DNA of 64,000 bases from Rosistilla carotiformis (GTDB lineage: Bacteria; Planctomycetota; Planctomycetia; Pirellulales; Pirellulaceae). The notes under the pieces are model-generated. The model did not search any database. It was given only the letters and a program-made list of their open reading frames with translations, and was not told the DNA's origin. Positions 1 to 8,549 of this stretch are shown one piece after another; position 1 is the stretch's first letter; every line of letters begins with the position of its first letter. The translations under genes and the position numbers were made by a program. The DNA lies in assembly GCF_007753095.1 (NCBI RefSeq), contig NZ_CP036348.1, positions 868,001-932,000 of the forward strand, written 5' to 3'.

Positions 1-676
1 ACATCACATAAAACATCTCTTGAGCAATTTGGAAGCTACGATCATCGTAACGCCTCGCCTCTTCGGGCGTGCCGTCTGCGAGCTTGGGATCTTCGTACTG
101 CAGCGAAAACCTTCCGTCGGCACCACTCACCACAGGACACTGCTTATCAGCCTGCGAACAACACAGTATCGCCGCAAATCCAGATGTTGGATTGCAACGT
201 GCTGAGAAGATCTTCGAAAAAGCTCGGATTGGCGGATGCAGGTCGGAATATTGCACCAGATAGGTTGGATTATCACCTTGCGAAGAGGCGACCGCGGAAA
301 GGCCTGCACGCCGGAGGGCGTGTATCGTTCGGATGTTGCAAGCTGTTGCTTCCGTGCCTCCGGAATACGTTTCTACACCCGGCACGCTGTAGTGCGCTGC
401 TGCCGTCTGGCACCAGATCTGAGCGAGATGGCTGCGGCGAGAGTTGTGCGTGCAGATGAAGACCAGCTTCGTGTGGGTTCCTCCTTTTGCTCGCGTCAGT
501 ACGTAGTCGACAACACCGTTGAGCAATTGTTTTCGGTCGTCTGTCAATGACGTGACCGATTCTTCAACCCCGCCAACAAATGAGCGAACGGGATCAATCA
601 ATTGTGCATTCGCTGGAGACCCAAACGCGGAAACAATGGTCGCTGCTAGAATCGAAATAGAGAGTTTCGGATTCAT
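1..676 (-). CDS. Secreted arsenate-reductase / low-molecular-weight phosphatase-like protein (partial)
   Basis: The minus strand is open from an ATG at 676 down to the window edge, 225 codons without a stop, so the 3' end lies outside. The product starts with a hydrophobic signal-like segment ending near ANAQ (residue 24). The phosphatase loop FICTHNSRRSH is at about residues 73-83; C75 to R81 is the Cx5R signature of low-molecular-weight tyrosine phosphatases and ArsC arsenate reductases. Further family-like blocks are ETYSGGTEAT and, near the end, DGTPEEARRYDDR. Known family members dephosphorylate phosphotyrosine or reduce arsenate; which one applies cannot be told here, and the export signal argues against a cytosolic arsenate role. 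Reading frame is clean. Forward-strand open frames over the same bases are shadows. Whether it belongs to the integrated island or to flanking chromosome is unclear. Confidence 0.8.
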   Translation of the reverse strand, partial: MNPKLSISILAATIVSAFGSPANAQLIDPVRSFVGGVEESVTSLTDDRKQLLNGVVDYVLTRAKGGTHTKLVFICTHNSRRSHLAQIWCQTAAAHYSVPGVETYSGGTEATACNIRTIHALRRAGLSAVASSQGDNPTYLVQYSDLHPPIRAFSKIFSARCNPTSGFAAILCCSQADKQCPVVSGADGRFSLQYEDPKLADGTPEEARRYDDRSFQIAQEMFYVM

Positions 677-756
677 TGACGGTTACTGCCTTCACGGGGC
701 TCGTGCGGAACGATTAAGAGCCGCGGCTGGCACCGCTGGCAACAAGTCTAGTTGGT

Positions 757-1245
757 TTATTTTCGCTGGTTGTGTGCCCTCCTGCAACACCCAGCTGTGA
801 TCATTGCAGCCACGTCCCACGTGCAAGTCTTTTCCGGGCGTCTGAGAACTTCTTTACGAAGCTGATCGCGCATGCCCAAAGTCGCTTCGAGAATGTATCC
901 CAAGTGATCGACCAAACGGCCGGAGACGCCGAACACCTTGCCGACTTCGTCGCGGGCCCTGGCATTCACTTGTGGAAGATCTTCCTCAAGTGTTTTCTTT
1001 CCTGGTGCTGTGCCAGCGTGATCCCGCTGCCGCTCCTTCGCCCGCTGGTCGTAAAGATCGCGAGCCCGAAGAGCGCACGCTGCCTTTTCCGTCGGGCGCA
1101 TGTGGCGACGGTGAAGGTTCTCAGACATGACAAAGGCGATTGGATCGTCGGGGTTCACTTCGATGGTGACCGGTTCACTCCCTGCCATCACCAGACGCGA
1201 ACTTGTGCGGCGACTGTCGAACAAGGCAAGTATCCACTTGCCGAG
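757..1245 (-). pseudogene. ParB-like relic 1
   Basis: The translated minus strand contains a block resembling small ParB-like (ParBc/KorB-type) proteins: VNPDDPIAFVMSENLHRRHM, then RDLYDQRAKERQRDHAG, then ARDEVGKVFGVSGRLVDHL, roughly positions 1180 to 901. The same three blocks recur on the plus strand at 7202-7410 and 8854-9350. The N-terminal ParB part expected upstream (a GKILDGRNR-type box) is only vaguely visible as GKWILALFDSRR, and nothing ParB-like precedes it, so the gene is truncated. After VDHL the sequence is unrelated to the other copies. An open frame runs 1404 to 757, but only the middle is recognisable. ParB-family proteins bind DNA in plasmid or phage partition or regulation; this copy is probably dead. 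Confidence 0.6.
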
Positions 1246-1518
1246 TGTCGCAATCCATCGTCGTTGTGTGCGATTCAAATATTTTGGTATTTTGCAAGCT
1301 GCAGCTATTGTCACATAGCAGCGTAGCGTTAATATTGAAACGGCAGCAGAGTGTGAACGGAAACCCCGACGCAGCTGCCGAACGAACACAGGCATTGTTG
1401 CCAACTATCAGCTACCGAGAACCGGAGCCCGATCATCATCCTAATGGGATGTTGAGGTGCTGCGGTTTTTTTCGTTGGCATCGCTCTGGTCGGGCTCCAC
1501 TACACTGGAGCACTCTCT

Positions 1519-1743
1519 ATGACCAGCAGCTCTCATTACCTCCCCCTGCACTCTGCCGTCGAGCAGGTGATCAACGCTCCCGTCAATCGTGTAACAGCCT
1601 GGCGCTGGGCAACGCGTCCCAATCGATACGGTGTCCAGCTGCAGAGTTGGATAATCGGTGGAAAGCGTCGCACTACAGTCGCAGCCGCCGAAAGGTACAT
1701 CGCCGAGTCGACCGCCGCCGCCAACGCAGCACCGCGGAGCTAG
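1519..1743 (+). CDS. DUF1580-family small DNA-binding protein
   Basis: A 74-residue protein with the pattern of the planctomycete DUF1580 family: a short LPLHSAVEQV start, then RVTAWRWATRPNRYGVQLQSW, then GGKRRTTVAAAERYI. The arrangement (recognition-helix-like segment, G-V-x-L, then R-x-T before a final helix) resembles MerR/excisionase-type winged helices. Two related copies sit at 8550-8851 (frameshifted) and 13660-13905. In other planctomycetes such genes occur near integrases; a role as excisionase or repressor is inference. The next small gene starts 4 bases downstream, so the two are probably co-transcribed with the replication gene after them. Confidence 0.65.
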   Translation: MTSSSHYLPLHSAVEQVINAPVNRVTAWRWATRPNRYGVQLQSWIIGGKRRTTVAAAERYIAESTAAANAAPRS

Positions 1744-1747
1744 GTCG

Positions 1748-1969
1748 ATGCATTGCGTCACCATACCCAACCACCATCGCGCATGCCTGCGCGAATCCCT
1801 CGCGACAGTTGCCCGTCGATGTGGGTTCACGCACTTGCCGCCGAATGACCAGCACCGCGCAATCGGCCAGCTGACCGAGCAACGCCGCGCAGAGGTGATG
1901 CGGCGTCTGGAAGCGATCCCAATGCAAATTCGGAAGCCGGTAACCGAAACCAGGGAGGCTAACGAGTGA
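1748..1969 (+). CDS. Small hypothetical protein in element operon
   Basis: A 73-residue ATG-start protein, basic, without recognised domain; the second half is helical and charged (QLTEQRRAEVMRRLEAI). It starts 4 bases after the DUF1580-like gene and its TGA (1967-1969) overlaps the GTG start of the following gene at 1966, so translation is probably coupled. An in-frame start further upstream at 1658 would overlap the DUF1580 gene and is less likely. Function unknown. Confidence 0.5.
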   Translation: MHCVTIPNHHRACLRESLATVARRCGFTHLPPNDQHRAIGQLTEQRRAEVMRRLEAIPMQIRKPVTETREANE

Positions 1970-2739
1970 TTGGAAATTACTTCGTTGTCAGCCGCTCGAT
2001 TCTCGACAACGTGGTCGCCTGTGACGACCAGACGCTCGGTCTGTGGATCCGCTTGCTTTCGACGGTTAATTGGAAGCGAGGGTTCTTTAAAATGCTGCCC
2101 ATCGAGCCGGGGCAGGTGATCCTATGCGATAGACAGATGCAGGAGCGGCTGTACCCGACAGGGACAGCGCCAGCGGTCAACACGATCAAGCGACGACTGG
2201 AGCAGCTGAAAGACGCGGACCTGATCGCGATCGACACGTTGGTGATTCACGGCAAGGCTCATCGAGTTGTCACTGTCAAAAAGTGGCGGGACTATCAAAA
2301 CACCGCATCAAAAATTGATGCGGACTCTAACGCGGAGTCTGATGCGGACTCTAACGCGGAGTCTGGTGCAGATAGAAGAAGGAAAGAAGGGAAGAAGGAA
2401 ACAACCTCTAAAGCTCCGAGCGATGTTCATCGCACCGAGCAGGAACCTTCGGGGTTCTCCTTCAAAATCAAATCAGCCAGTGGTGAGCGGTGGCACCTCC
2501 CGAAAGCCAAGCTGGACGAATACGTGGCCACCTACGGCAACGCATCTTGGGTGGTTATGGAACTGCGCAAGGCTCGCCAGTGGTGCGAGGACAACGCTGC
2601 CAAGCGAAAGACCGCATCGGGAATGCAAAAGTTCATCGGCGGTTGGCTAGCGCGCAACAACGATCGACACAGTGCTGGGGCGTTAGCAACCTCGCACGGC
2701 TCCTACAAACCCATCCCCAAGCCACGGAGGGCCAACTGA
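1966..2739 (+). CDS. Replisome-organiser-like protein
   Basis: A 257-residue GTG-start protein. The N-terminal ~115 residues look like the winged-helix replisome organiser domain of phage and plasmid replication proteins: hydrophobic W-x-R-L-L, the PGQVILCDR segment, NTIKRRLEQLKDADLIAI (recognition-helix-like), ending VVTVKKWRDYQ. This fold normally binds the replication origin and recruits helicase loader or helicase. A linker (residues ~116-140) is built from a perfect 24-base tandem duplication giving repeated DADSNAES. The C-terminal half (FSFKIKSASGERWHLP...) has the look of a DnaD-like tail, with a WVVMELRKARQWCEDN helix. Start overlaps the upstream stop (GTGA). Assignment rests on motif impression; confidence moderate. 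Confidence 0.55.
   Translation: MIGNYFVVSRSILDNVVACDDQTLGLWIRLLSTVNWKRGFFKMLPIEPGQVILCDRQMQERLYPTGTAPAVNTIKRRLEQLKDADLIAIDTLVIHGKAHRVVTVKKWRDYQNTASKIDADSNAESDADSNAESGADRRRKEGKKETTSKAPSDVHRTEQEPSGFSFKIKSASGERWHLPKAKLDEYVATYGNASWVVMELRKARQWCEDNAAKRKTASGMQKFIGGWLARNNDRHSAGALATSHGSYKPIPKPRRAN
2317..2364 (+). repeat. Perfect 24-bp tandem duplication within the replication gene
   Basis: The unit gatgcggactctaacgcgga + gtct occurs twice back to back (2317-2340, 2341-2364) and encodes DADSNAES twice in the linker of the replisome-organiser-like protein; a degenerate further half-copy follows. Confidence 0.9.
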
Positions 2740-2832
2740 TGCGACTGCCAGCAGAACCGCCAACGCCCTAACGACTTTTTCCAAAGCGCCAAAAAACATG
2801 AACACCTATGTACGAAACGTAAGGATTTTCCA

Positions 2833-3144
2833 GTGACCCCCAAAGCCAACGATTTAGTTACTCAAACGCCCCTCGACACCCAAAAAGCGTTTCATGCCAT
2901 CGAGCATGTAATCAAGGCGGGATTCGCTGCCCTAGGGGCGTCGCCGAAGGTGACTGTCGGCCACCAACAAAAGTCGAAGGGCCGCACGGTTACGTCCGAC
3001 CGATGGACGATCACCGTCGAGTTTTGCGAACCCGATCAGCAGCGAAACGCCATCGTCGGGCTGCTGAAAAAACTCGCCGAGCATGACCCAGCAGCCCGCC
3101 AATATCTGTTCGATATGGGCGAGCCAACCACCTACCACGTTTAG
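2833..3144 (+). CDS. Hypothetical protein (103 aa)
   Basis: GTG start preceded by AAGGA seven bases upstream (2820-2824), which decides the start. The protein is soluble, mixed alpha/beta (VTSDRWTITVEFCEPDQQ, then NAIVGLLKKLAEHDPAARQYL). No recognised family. It lies in the same direction as the replication gene and a coiled-coil gene starting 34 bases downstream, probably one transcription unit of the island. Confidence 0.5.
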   Translation: MTPKANDLVTQTPLDTQKAFHAIEHVIKAGFAALGASPKVTVGHQQKSKGRTVTSDRWTITVEFCEPDQQRNAIVGLLKKLAEHDPAARQYLFDMGEPTTYHV

Positions 3145-3178
3145 TTTTTCTCCTCCCCTCCCGAAAGGACTTTGACCA

Positions 3179-4288
3179 ATGACGAGCCCAAACCAAAAAA
3201 CCGAAGCCGCCCTGACCGACATCGAGGCCCGGCAGCGACAGATTGCCGCCGACAAGGCCGCCGCAGACAAAGAGCAGGATGCCATCGACCGGCAGATTGC
3301 CCAGCTGCGAGAGCAGGCCGCGGCCAACGCCAAGGCCCAACACGAGTTGGATGAACAACGCGAACGCCTTGAACGCGAAGCCATCGACCGCCAACGCGAC
3401 CTGCGACCTGATCACGTCGACCGCGAGGTTGCCTCAAGCGTTGCCACGGACCTGCTGGACGCGTTCGAGGCGGTTCACGTTGCCGAGGCCGACATGGTTG
3501 GCCCCGATCGTCGAGACGAGCGGCTATGGGACGCCATCGACGACGCCCGGTGTCGATTGCTTACGGACGACATTGCCGAGGATGCCCGCCTCGTCGTTCT
3601 GGCCATCGAAGGCGTGATTGATGCGTGCGACCTATTCGAGTCGTTCCGACGGCCCGAATTCCAGAACCCTCGCAATTCTGATGGCGAGCCGCTGCGAGAT
3701 ATCCGTGCTTGGGCGTTTCCGGAGCAGTCGGCGCTGGTTCGCAGTTCGCTGGACGAATTGCGGCGTGAGCTGTCTGGCGACGACGCCCCGAACCCGATCG
3801 AAGGCGTCGGCGAGTTGGTCGGACAAAACGTCACCTTCCGACAGATCTGCGAAATGCATGGCATGTTGCTGCCGGACGGTTCAGCCGACATCGGGGCGCT
3901 CGGGCAGTTGATCGAGCGGGCTTTGGGACGCGTTGGTTTCTATCGCGAGATTGCCGGCCGATCTCACCTTGTTCGCATGGCCGCGTTGAACGCCGCCGAC
4001 GCCTGGGCGATGCGATCCAACAGCCTGGAGCGTCGACGCACAGCCAGCCACACGTTGCCGGGTTCTGCGGCTCGACTTGGGGCGTTGCGGCCTGGCCGCA
4101 TGATGGAACCGCCAGCGCCCGACGGCGTTGACGAAGCCGAAGAAGAAGCGATGCTGGCCAAGCGTCGGGCCTTCCATCGCGCCAGGCTCATCAGCGATGC
4201 GGAGGCCGCAGCGGCAGCCGCCAAAGAAAACTTCAAGGTTGCGACAGCCGCCGATTGGGACTCGTTTGGACGCCGGTTTGCGAAATAG
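3179..4288 (+). CDS. Coiled-coil hypothetical protein (369 aa)
   Basis: ATG at 3179 with AAGGACTTT just upstream. Residues ~5-75 are a long charged helix rich in Ala, Gln, Arg and Glu (ARQRQIAADKAAADKEQDAI...) predicted to form a coiled coil; a middle globular part (residues ~80-280) and a C-terminal Ala-rich helix (AEAAAAAAKENFKVATAADW). No signal peptide or membrane segment. No family recognised; position between a replication-like gene and a glycosyltransferase suggests an element-specific accessory role, but this is not shown by sequence. Confidence 0.55.
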   Translation: MTSPNQKTEAALTDIEARQRQIAADKAAADKEQDAIDRQIAQLREQAAANAKAQHELDEQRERLEREAIDRQRDLRPDHVDREVASSVATDLLDAFEAVHVAEADMVGPDRRDERLWDAIDDARCRLLTDDIAEDARLVVLAIEGVIDACDLFESFRRPEFQNPRNSDGEPLRDIRAWAFPEQSALVRSSLDELRRELSGDDAPNPIEGVGELVGQNVTFRQICEMHGMLLPDGSADIGALGQLIERALGRVGFYREIAGRSHLVRMAALNAADAWAMRSNSLERRRTASHTLPGSAARLGALRPGRMMEPPAPDGVDEAEEEAMLAKRRAFHRARLISDAEAAAAAAKENFKVATAADWDSFGRRFAK

Positions 4289-4379
4289 GCTTCCGGCAGA
4301 ATTGCAGCGCCGTCGGCCAGTTCCGGCGGCGTTTCGACCAGCACAATTAACACCCGACACTACACTTTGAGGATTAACG

Positions 4380-4859
4380 ATGATTGCTCCCGCAAACCCC
4401 AATGCCCCAACAAACGCAAGCGTAGTTCAGTATGATCGATTGCCCCTCGAGCGCTTCCCACTTCCCAGGCCGAACCCGGCGAAAGCCAAGCTACCGGAGC
4501 TTCGCCACTTGGCGGAACGCATTCTCTACGCCCGCGACGCGTGGGAAGAAGAGGCCGCGGAGCACGTAGCGTTCGAGATCCGTGCGGCGCACCGTCAAAT
4601 TCGCGAACGCCGAACCACGAAAGCGTCGCGACCTCTGGCGATTGCGATCTATGTGCTGCACGTAACGGTTGACGTGCAGGGCGATGGCACTTCCCAGGAT
4701 TTGCTGGACGCTTGCGATGGCTTCATCACAGACCTGCGGTCGTTATTTCACCTCCGAAGAGAACCACACGTTCGGGACGCAGAGAGTGTCCTTGGCTACC
4801 TTGGTGCCGACTCGTTCGAGGACGCATGGGATGCGATCGGTGAATTTTATTGGGACTAA
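4380..4859 (+). CDS. Hypothetical protein (159 aa)
   Basis: ATG at 4380 preceded by GAGGA (4370-4374). Product is soluble and acidic at the C-terminus (GADSFEDAWDAIGEFYWD). Internal stretch LAIAIYVLHVTVDVQGDG looks like a beta core, not a membrane helix. No recognised domain. Same orientation as neighbours; part of the island's long plus-strand gene string. Confidence 0.5.
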   Translation: MIAPANPNAPTNASVVQYDRLPLERFPLPRPNPAKAKLPELRHLAERILYARDAWEEEAAEHVAFEIRAAHRQIRERRTTKASRPLAIAIYVLHVTVDVQGDGTSQDLLDACDGFITDLRSLFHLRREPHVRDAESVLGYLGADSFEDAWDAIGEFYWD

Positions 4860-4983
4860 TGCCTCGCAACCGCAGTGCCGCCCCAAGGCTGCATAGGCCC
4901 TGGGGCTTCGAATACCTGACCAGCAAACACATTCCCGACGACCGAGAACCGGAGTCACCTAACACACCTTGAAAGGCCGACTC

Positions 4984-7191
4984 ATGCCCAAACCCACAAT
5001 CTCTATCTGCATTCCGCTGCGATTTGCAGGAAAAGGCAAAAGCTACCGCATCCGAAATTGGATCGTCTGCGCCAACGAGCTATCAGCGCTTGCTGCGCGA
5101 CACGGCAGCATCGAAATCATTGCCGTTGAGTTCGGCACGACGGAATACGCCGCCAATTTCGAGCACATTACACGCGTCCCAGGCACTGGCGAATTCAGCC
5201 GCAGCCGCGCACGCAACCAAGCATGGCGAGCCGCCAGCAGCGATCTGCTTTGCTTCGTAGATGCCGACTTCCTAATGCATCCCGACCAGTGGGACAAAGC
5301 GATCGAGGTGGCTTCGCAATACGATGCCTGTTCACCCTACACGCAATTCCAACGCCTAGGAGAACGCAAAACCAAGCGACGCGCGATTGATTGGTCTCAT
5401 TGGAATTGGTCGATGCCCATCGACACACACAACGGCGGAAAAGTGCCGTTCCGACGCGCCAACCTTGCCGGCGGAATCATGTTTTGCACGCGTGATTTCA
5501 TGGAAGAGATTGGCGGTTGGGATGAAGACTTTCGAGGTTGGGGCTCAGAGGATACCGCGGTCGAAAGGGTAGCCGTCCAGGGCGGGTTCAACATTGGCTA
5601 TGTCGACGGCGATGCCCTTCATATGCATCACCCAGTCGTCCGCGAGGGCCGAAAGCAAACCAAACTCGTCTGGAAGCGAAAGTACCGCCGACGCAAACCC
5701 AGCCTGCACGCTGAAGGCAACCACAAGACGCTTGCGACTCCATGCCCCGATTACCCATCGCGAGGTTTGCCCGAAAACAACCACCCGCCGATTACCGACT
5801 TCGTTGCGGTTACATCCCTATCGCCGTCAGCGGATCGAACGGCACGACAGCGTGAATGTCTCGATACATGGAGGACATTTGGGTTGTCGATCGTCGCTGT
5901 TCAGTCGCCGGCCGAGATTGTCGCGATGCAGGATTTGTATCCACAGGTCGACGAATGGGTAGCGTCGGATGGCGATGGTGCGCCGCGCATCAATGAGCTG
6001 CTGAGCGTCGCCATCGATCGAGACCAACCGATTTTGATCGTCAATTCTGACATCGAGATCCGTGGCGCTCAGTCGAGCCTGCTGGACGCGATCACGCCGG
6101 GCCACATGACTTGCGGCATACGACACAACTACGACCGCAATTGGTGGCAGGGCAAACGCGAGCGTTGGGGGATCGATGCGTTTTACATTGAGCCGGAAAC
6201 CGCCAAGACGTTCCCGCTGGTCGACCTGCGGATCGGCAAGCCAGCCTGGGACTACTGGATGCCATTTCACTGCGACCGCCACGGCATCGGATCGCGTTGG
6301 ATCGGTTATGGATTGTTCTTTCATCGAAACCACAGCCAAACCTGGAGCAAGGCTGACATTGCGGAGCAGGTCAAAAAAATCAATCGCATCTACGGCGCTG
6401 GCGTCGAGACGGCGAGGCAGCACATGCCGTTTGGTAGTCGCTACCAGAAACGAGAGCACACGCCTTCGAAGCTGACAATCTTCGCCAAGACGTGCAAGAA
6501 AGACCTACCGTGGCTGAAACATTGCCTGCGGTCGATCGACCTGTTCTTCAAAGAGGCCGGACGGTCGATCGTATTGGTAGCCGATGAGGATTGCCGCCCC
6601 GAGCTTAGCCGGTGGCGATTGACCAAGGAACACGTTTTCTATGTCCCATCTGGCAAATACGGGTACTTGCAGCAGCAAGCGTTGAAGCTGCGTGCGCATC
6701 ACTTCACAAGCAGCCCGTATGTGCTGTTCATCGATTCGGACACGATCTTCACGCAACCTTGCGGCCTCGGAGACTTCATCGATGCCGATCGACCAATCTG
6801 CCATCGAAAGCCATACGCCGACATCAACGACGGTTCGGAGAAGTGGCGGGCACCAACGGAAGCCGTTGTTGGCGAACCCGTTGAGTATGAATACATGCGG
6901 CGAATGCCACTGCTGTATCGCCGCGAAACGCTGGCGTTGACGGAGCGGATGTTCCCAGACCTTGCGCGGCAGCTATTTGACGGCGACCTTGCGAAGAGCA
7001 ACAACGACAGCTTCCATGTATTCAGTGAGTTCAACTTGCTAGGGGCCGTGGCGGCCAAGCATCACTCACAGCTGTATGCGTGGCGCGACGACGATCCCGA
7101 CAAGACGGTCGCAAAACAATACTGGAGCTGGGGAGGGCTGGGGAAGTCAATCCGCGATGAAATTTACCGAACGCTAGAGCGATCAGCATGA
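4984..7191 (+). CDS. Three-domain GT-A type glycosyltransferase
   Basis: About 735 residues from ATG 4984 (AAGG 12 bases upstream; an in-frame TTG at 4969 is rejected). Three glycosyltransferase-like modules follow one another. Module 1 (residues ~5-225) has a GT2-like start (ISICIPLRF), CFVDADF as DxD motif (93-95), and GGWDEDFRGWGSED (177-190), the acidic block of galactosyltransferase C-terminal domains. Module 2 (~270-460) has LIVNSDIEI in the DxD position. Module 3 (~490-735) has VLFIDSDTIF and later HVFSEFNLLG, resembling the DUF6492 glycosyltransferase group. No signal peptide or membrane segment, so transfer would occur in the cytoplasm. A decayed piece of a related module 1 lies directly downstream (7411-7628). 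Substrate unknown; modification of surface glycans or element DNA/protein is speculation. Confidence 0.8.
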   Translation: MPKPTISICIPLRFAGKGKSYRIRNWIVCANELSALAARHGSIEIIAVEFGTTEYAANFEHITRVPGTGEFSRSRARNQAWRAASSDLLCFVDADFLMHPDQWDKAIEVASQYDACSPYTQFQRLGERKTKRRAIDWSHWNWSMPIDTHNGGKVPFRRANLAGGIMFCTRDFMEEIGGWDEDFRGWGSEDTAVERVAVQGGFNIGYVDGDALHMHHPVVREGRKQTKLVWKRKYRRRKPSLHAEGNHKTLATPCPDYPSRGLPENNHPPITDFVAVTSLSPSADRTARQRECLDTWRTFGLSIVAVQSPAEIVAMQDLYPQVDEWVASDGDGAPRINELLSVAIDRDQPILIVNSDIEIRGAQSSLLDAITPGHMTCGIRHNYDRNWWQGKRERWGIDAFYIEPETAKTFPLVDLRIGKPAWDYWMPFHCDRHGIGSRWIGYGLFFHRNHSQTWSKADIAEQVKKINRIYGAGVETARQHMPFGSRYQKREHTPSKLTIFAKTCKKDLPWLKHCLRSIDLFFKEAGRSIVLVADEDCRPELSRWRLTKEHVFYVPSGKYGYLQQQALKLRAHHFTSSPYVLFIDSDTIFTQPCGLGDFIDADRPICHRKPYADINDGSEKWRAPTEAVVGEPVEYEYMRRMPLLYRRETLALTERMFPDLARQLFDGDLAKSNNDSFHVFSEFNLLGAVAAKHHSQLYAWRDDDPDKTVAKQYWSWGGLGKSIRDEIYRTLERSA

Positions 7192-7201
7192 CACCGTGTC
7201 T

Positions 7202-7410
7202 CAGCGGGCGGAGGATCGGCAGCGGGATCACGCTGGCACGGCCCCATGAAAGAAAACACTTCCGGAACATTTACCGGGAGTGAAAAGGGACGCTCGCGAC
7301 GAAGTCGGAAAGGCTTTCGGAGTCAGCGGAAAGCCGATTGATCTTGCTGCCAGGGTCCGCAAGAACGGCGTCCCTGAATTGGTTGAAGCTGTGCGATCTG
7401 GCCGCATGGC
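7202..7410 (+). pseudogene. ParB-like relic 2
   Basis: Beginning 10 bases after the glycosyltransferase stop, one frame reads QRAEDRQRDHAGTAP, an in-frame TGA (7247-7249), then KKTLPEHLPGVK and RDARDEVGKAFGVSGKPIDL followed by AARVRKNGVPELVEAV. This matches the C-terminal half of ParB-like relics 1 and 3; base-level likeness to the relic at 901-1040 (inverted) is high. The N-terminal ParB domain is missing and the stop codon kills the frame, so this is a fragment. It joins directly to a glycosyltransferase fragment at 7411. Confidence 0.75.
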
Positions 7411-7628
7411 GGTTGGGATGAAACCTTCAATGGCTGGGGGGAGACGAGGACAACGCCTTGGAGGAAATGGCAATCGAAGGCGGATTCACAATTGGATGGG
7501 GTCCATTCCGTTTGTGCACTTTCCATATCCCTGCTTCGCGAGAAAACGCACGGCACAACAAACACAAGTTTTGACGCGAATATAGATCGAAAAGCTACGA
7601 GCAAATCCAAGAGCAGCGACGGGTGTAA
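7411..7628 (+). pseudogene. Glycosyltransferase relic (galactosyltransferase C-terminal motif)
   Basis: From 7411 the plus strand reads GWDETFNGWG, then after one indel in a G run (7436-7441) DEDNALEEMAIEGGFTIGW, matching GGWDEDFRGWGSED...VQGGFNIGY of the intact enzyme upstream. A TGA at 7572-7574 interrupts the rest, which ends at 7628. Only about 70 codons remain and there is no start. Differences from the intact copy show it derives from a second, related gene and not from a recent duplication. Confidence 0.7.
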
Positions 7629-7634
7629 CAAGGG

Positions 7635-8285
7635 TTAGCGTTCCCAGACGCCAGGTTCATCGATATGCCACAGGTGGCGATTTTTGGGAGTATTCCAGTA
7701 GAACCTTGTGGCTGTGAGCCAGTGGAAGGTGCTGTTGTCAATTTGCTCCAGCAAAACTCCGGTGGCGTCGGTGCGCACCTCTCGATGTATACCTCTGTGG
7801 TTAGGGGCAGTGTCCTCCCATTTGCCATCACTGATTTTTTTAAACACCCTACCGCTCTCGCATACAAACATTGTCCGCGACAACGGCTTCTTACTATCGT
7901 CACGTTCCCTTTTGATCTGAGCCTGCACAACATCGAGCCGTCCGATTGTCGTGAAAAACTCCCGTGCTTCCTTGTCACTGAAATCCAGCTTGAGAACCTC
8001 GGTCCACGCTTCAGTCGCTCTCGTCAGTTGACCCTTGCCAACCTCAAAACGCGCGATCTGTTTCAGCCAACCGATGGCTTTTGCTTCGGCGTCTCGCGTC
8101 GCCTTCAAGTGCGCGGCTTGGATCTCGGTAAGCTTGCCGTCCAATTCCTTCGTGCGGCCGCTGAGTCGCTCCATCGCCTCATCAACACTAGCCGGAGACT
8201 CTTCCAGGACAATCGCTGGCTTCCCGTCGTCAGCACACGCAATACCGCACGCAAAAGCCAAAATCAGAACGTAGGTCAATCGCAT
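7635..8285 (-). CDS. Secreted hypothetical protein (216 aa)
   Basis: Starts with a clear signal peptide (MRLTYVLILAFACGIACADD, cleavage probably after the second ACA). The body is a helical, charged region (residues ~35-125, SGRTKELDGKLTEIQAAHLK) followed by a Trp-containing C-terminal part (SDGKWEDTAP, NSTFHWLTATRFYWNTP). No recognised family; opposite in direction to most island genes and flanked on both sides by relics. Probably periplasmic or surface-exposed. Function unknown. Confidence 0.6.
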   Translation of the reverse strand: MRLTYVLILAFACGIACADDGKPAIVLEESPASVDEAMERLSGRTKELDGKLTEIQAAHLKATRDAEAKAIGWLKQIARFEVGKGQLTRATEAWTEVLKLDFSDKEAREFFTTIGRLDVVQAQIKRERDDSKKPLSRTMFVCESGRVFKKISDGKWEDTAPNHRGIHREVRTDATGVLLEQIDNSTFHWLTATRFYWNTPKNRHLWHIDEPGVWER

Positions 8286-8549
8286 TATGCACCACTCCCA
8301 CTACTTGTTTTTGTTCGGATAATCGCCGAACCATGATACACCGCTGCTGCGATCCAGGGGCACCTGACTGGAATTTTCTTGCCACCAAAATACGGCAATT
8401 CCTGCCATGCGACAGAGTTATCAGTGCCGCTCAAAATTGCTTCGCGAAAGTTTCTTGACTGCGGTGATGCACCCGATAAGCTGCTGTCTGCCAATGGTCT
8501 GGATACTCAATTACAACCCGTCGCAATAGCGACACGGATGGAGAATCAC

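Noticed and set aside
20-550. Plus-strand frames of 60-104 codons
   Set aside because: They lie opposite the phosphatase-like gene on the minus strand.
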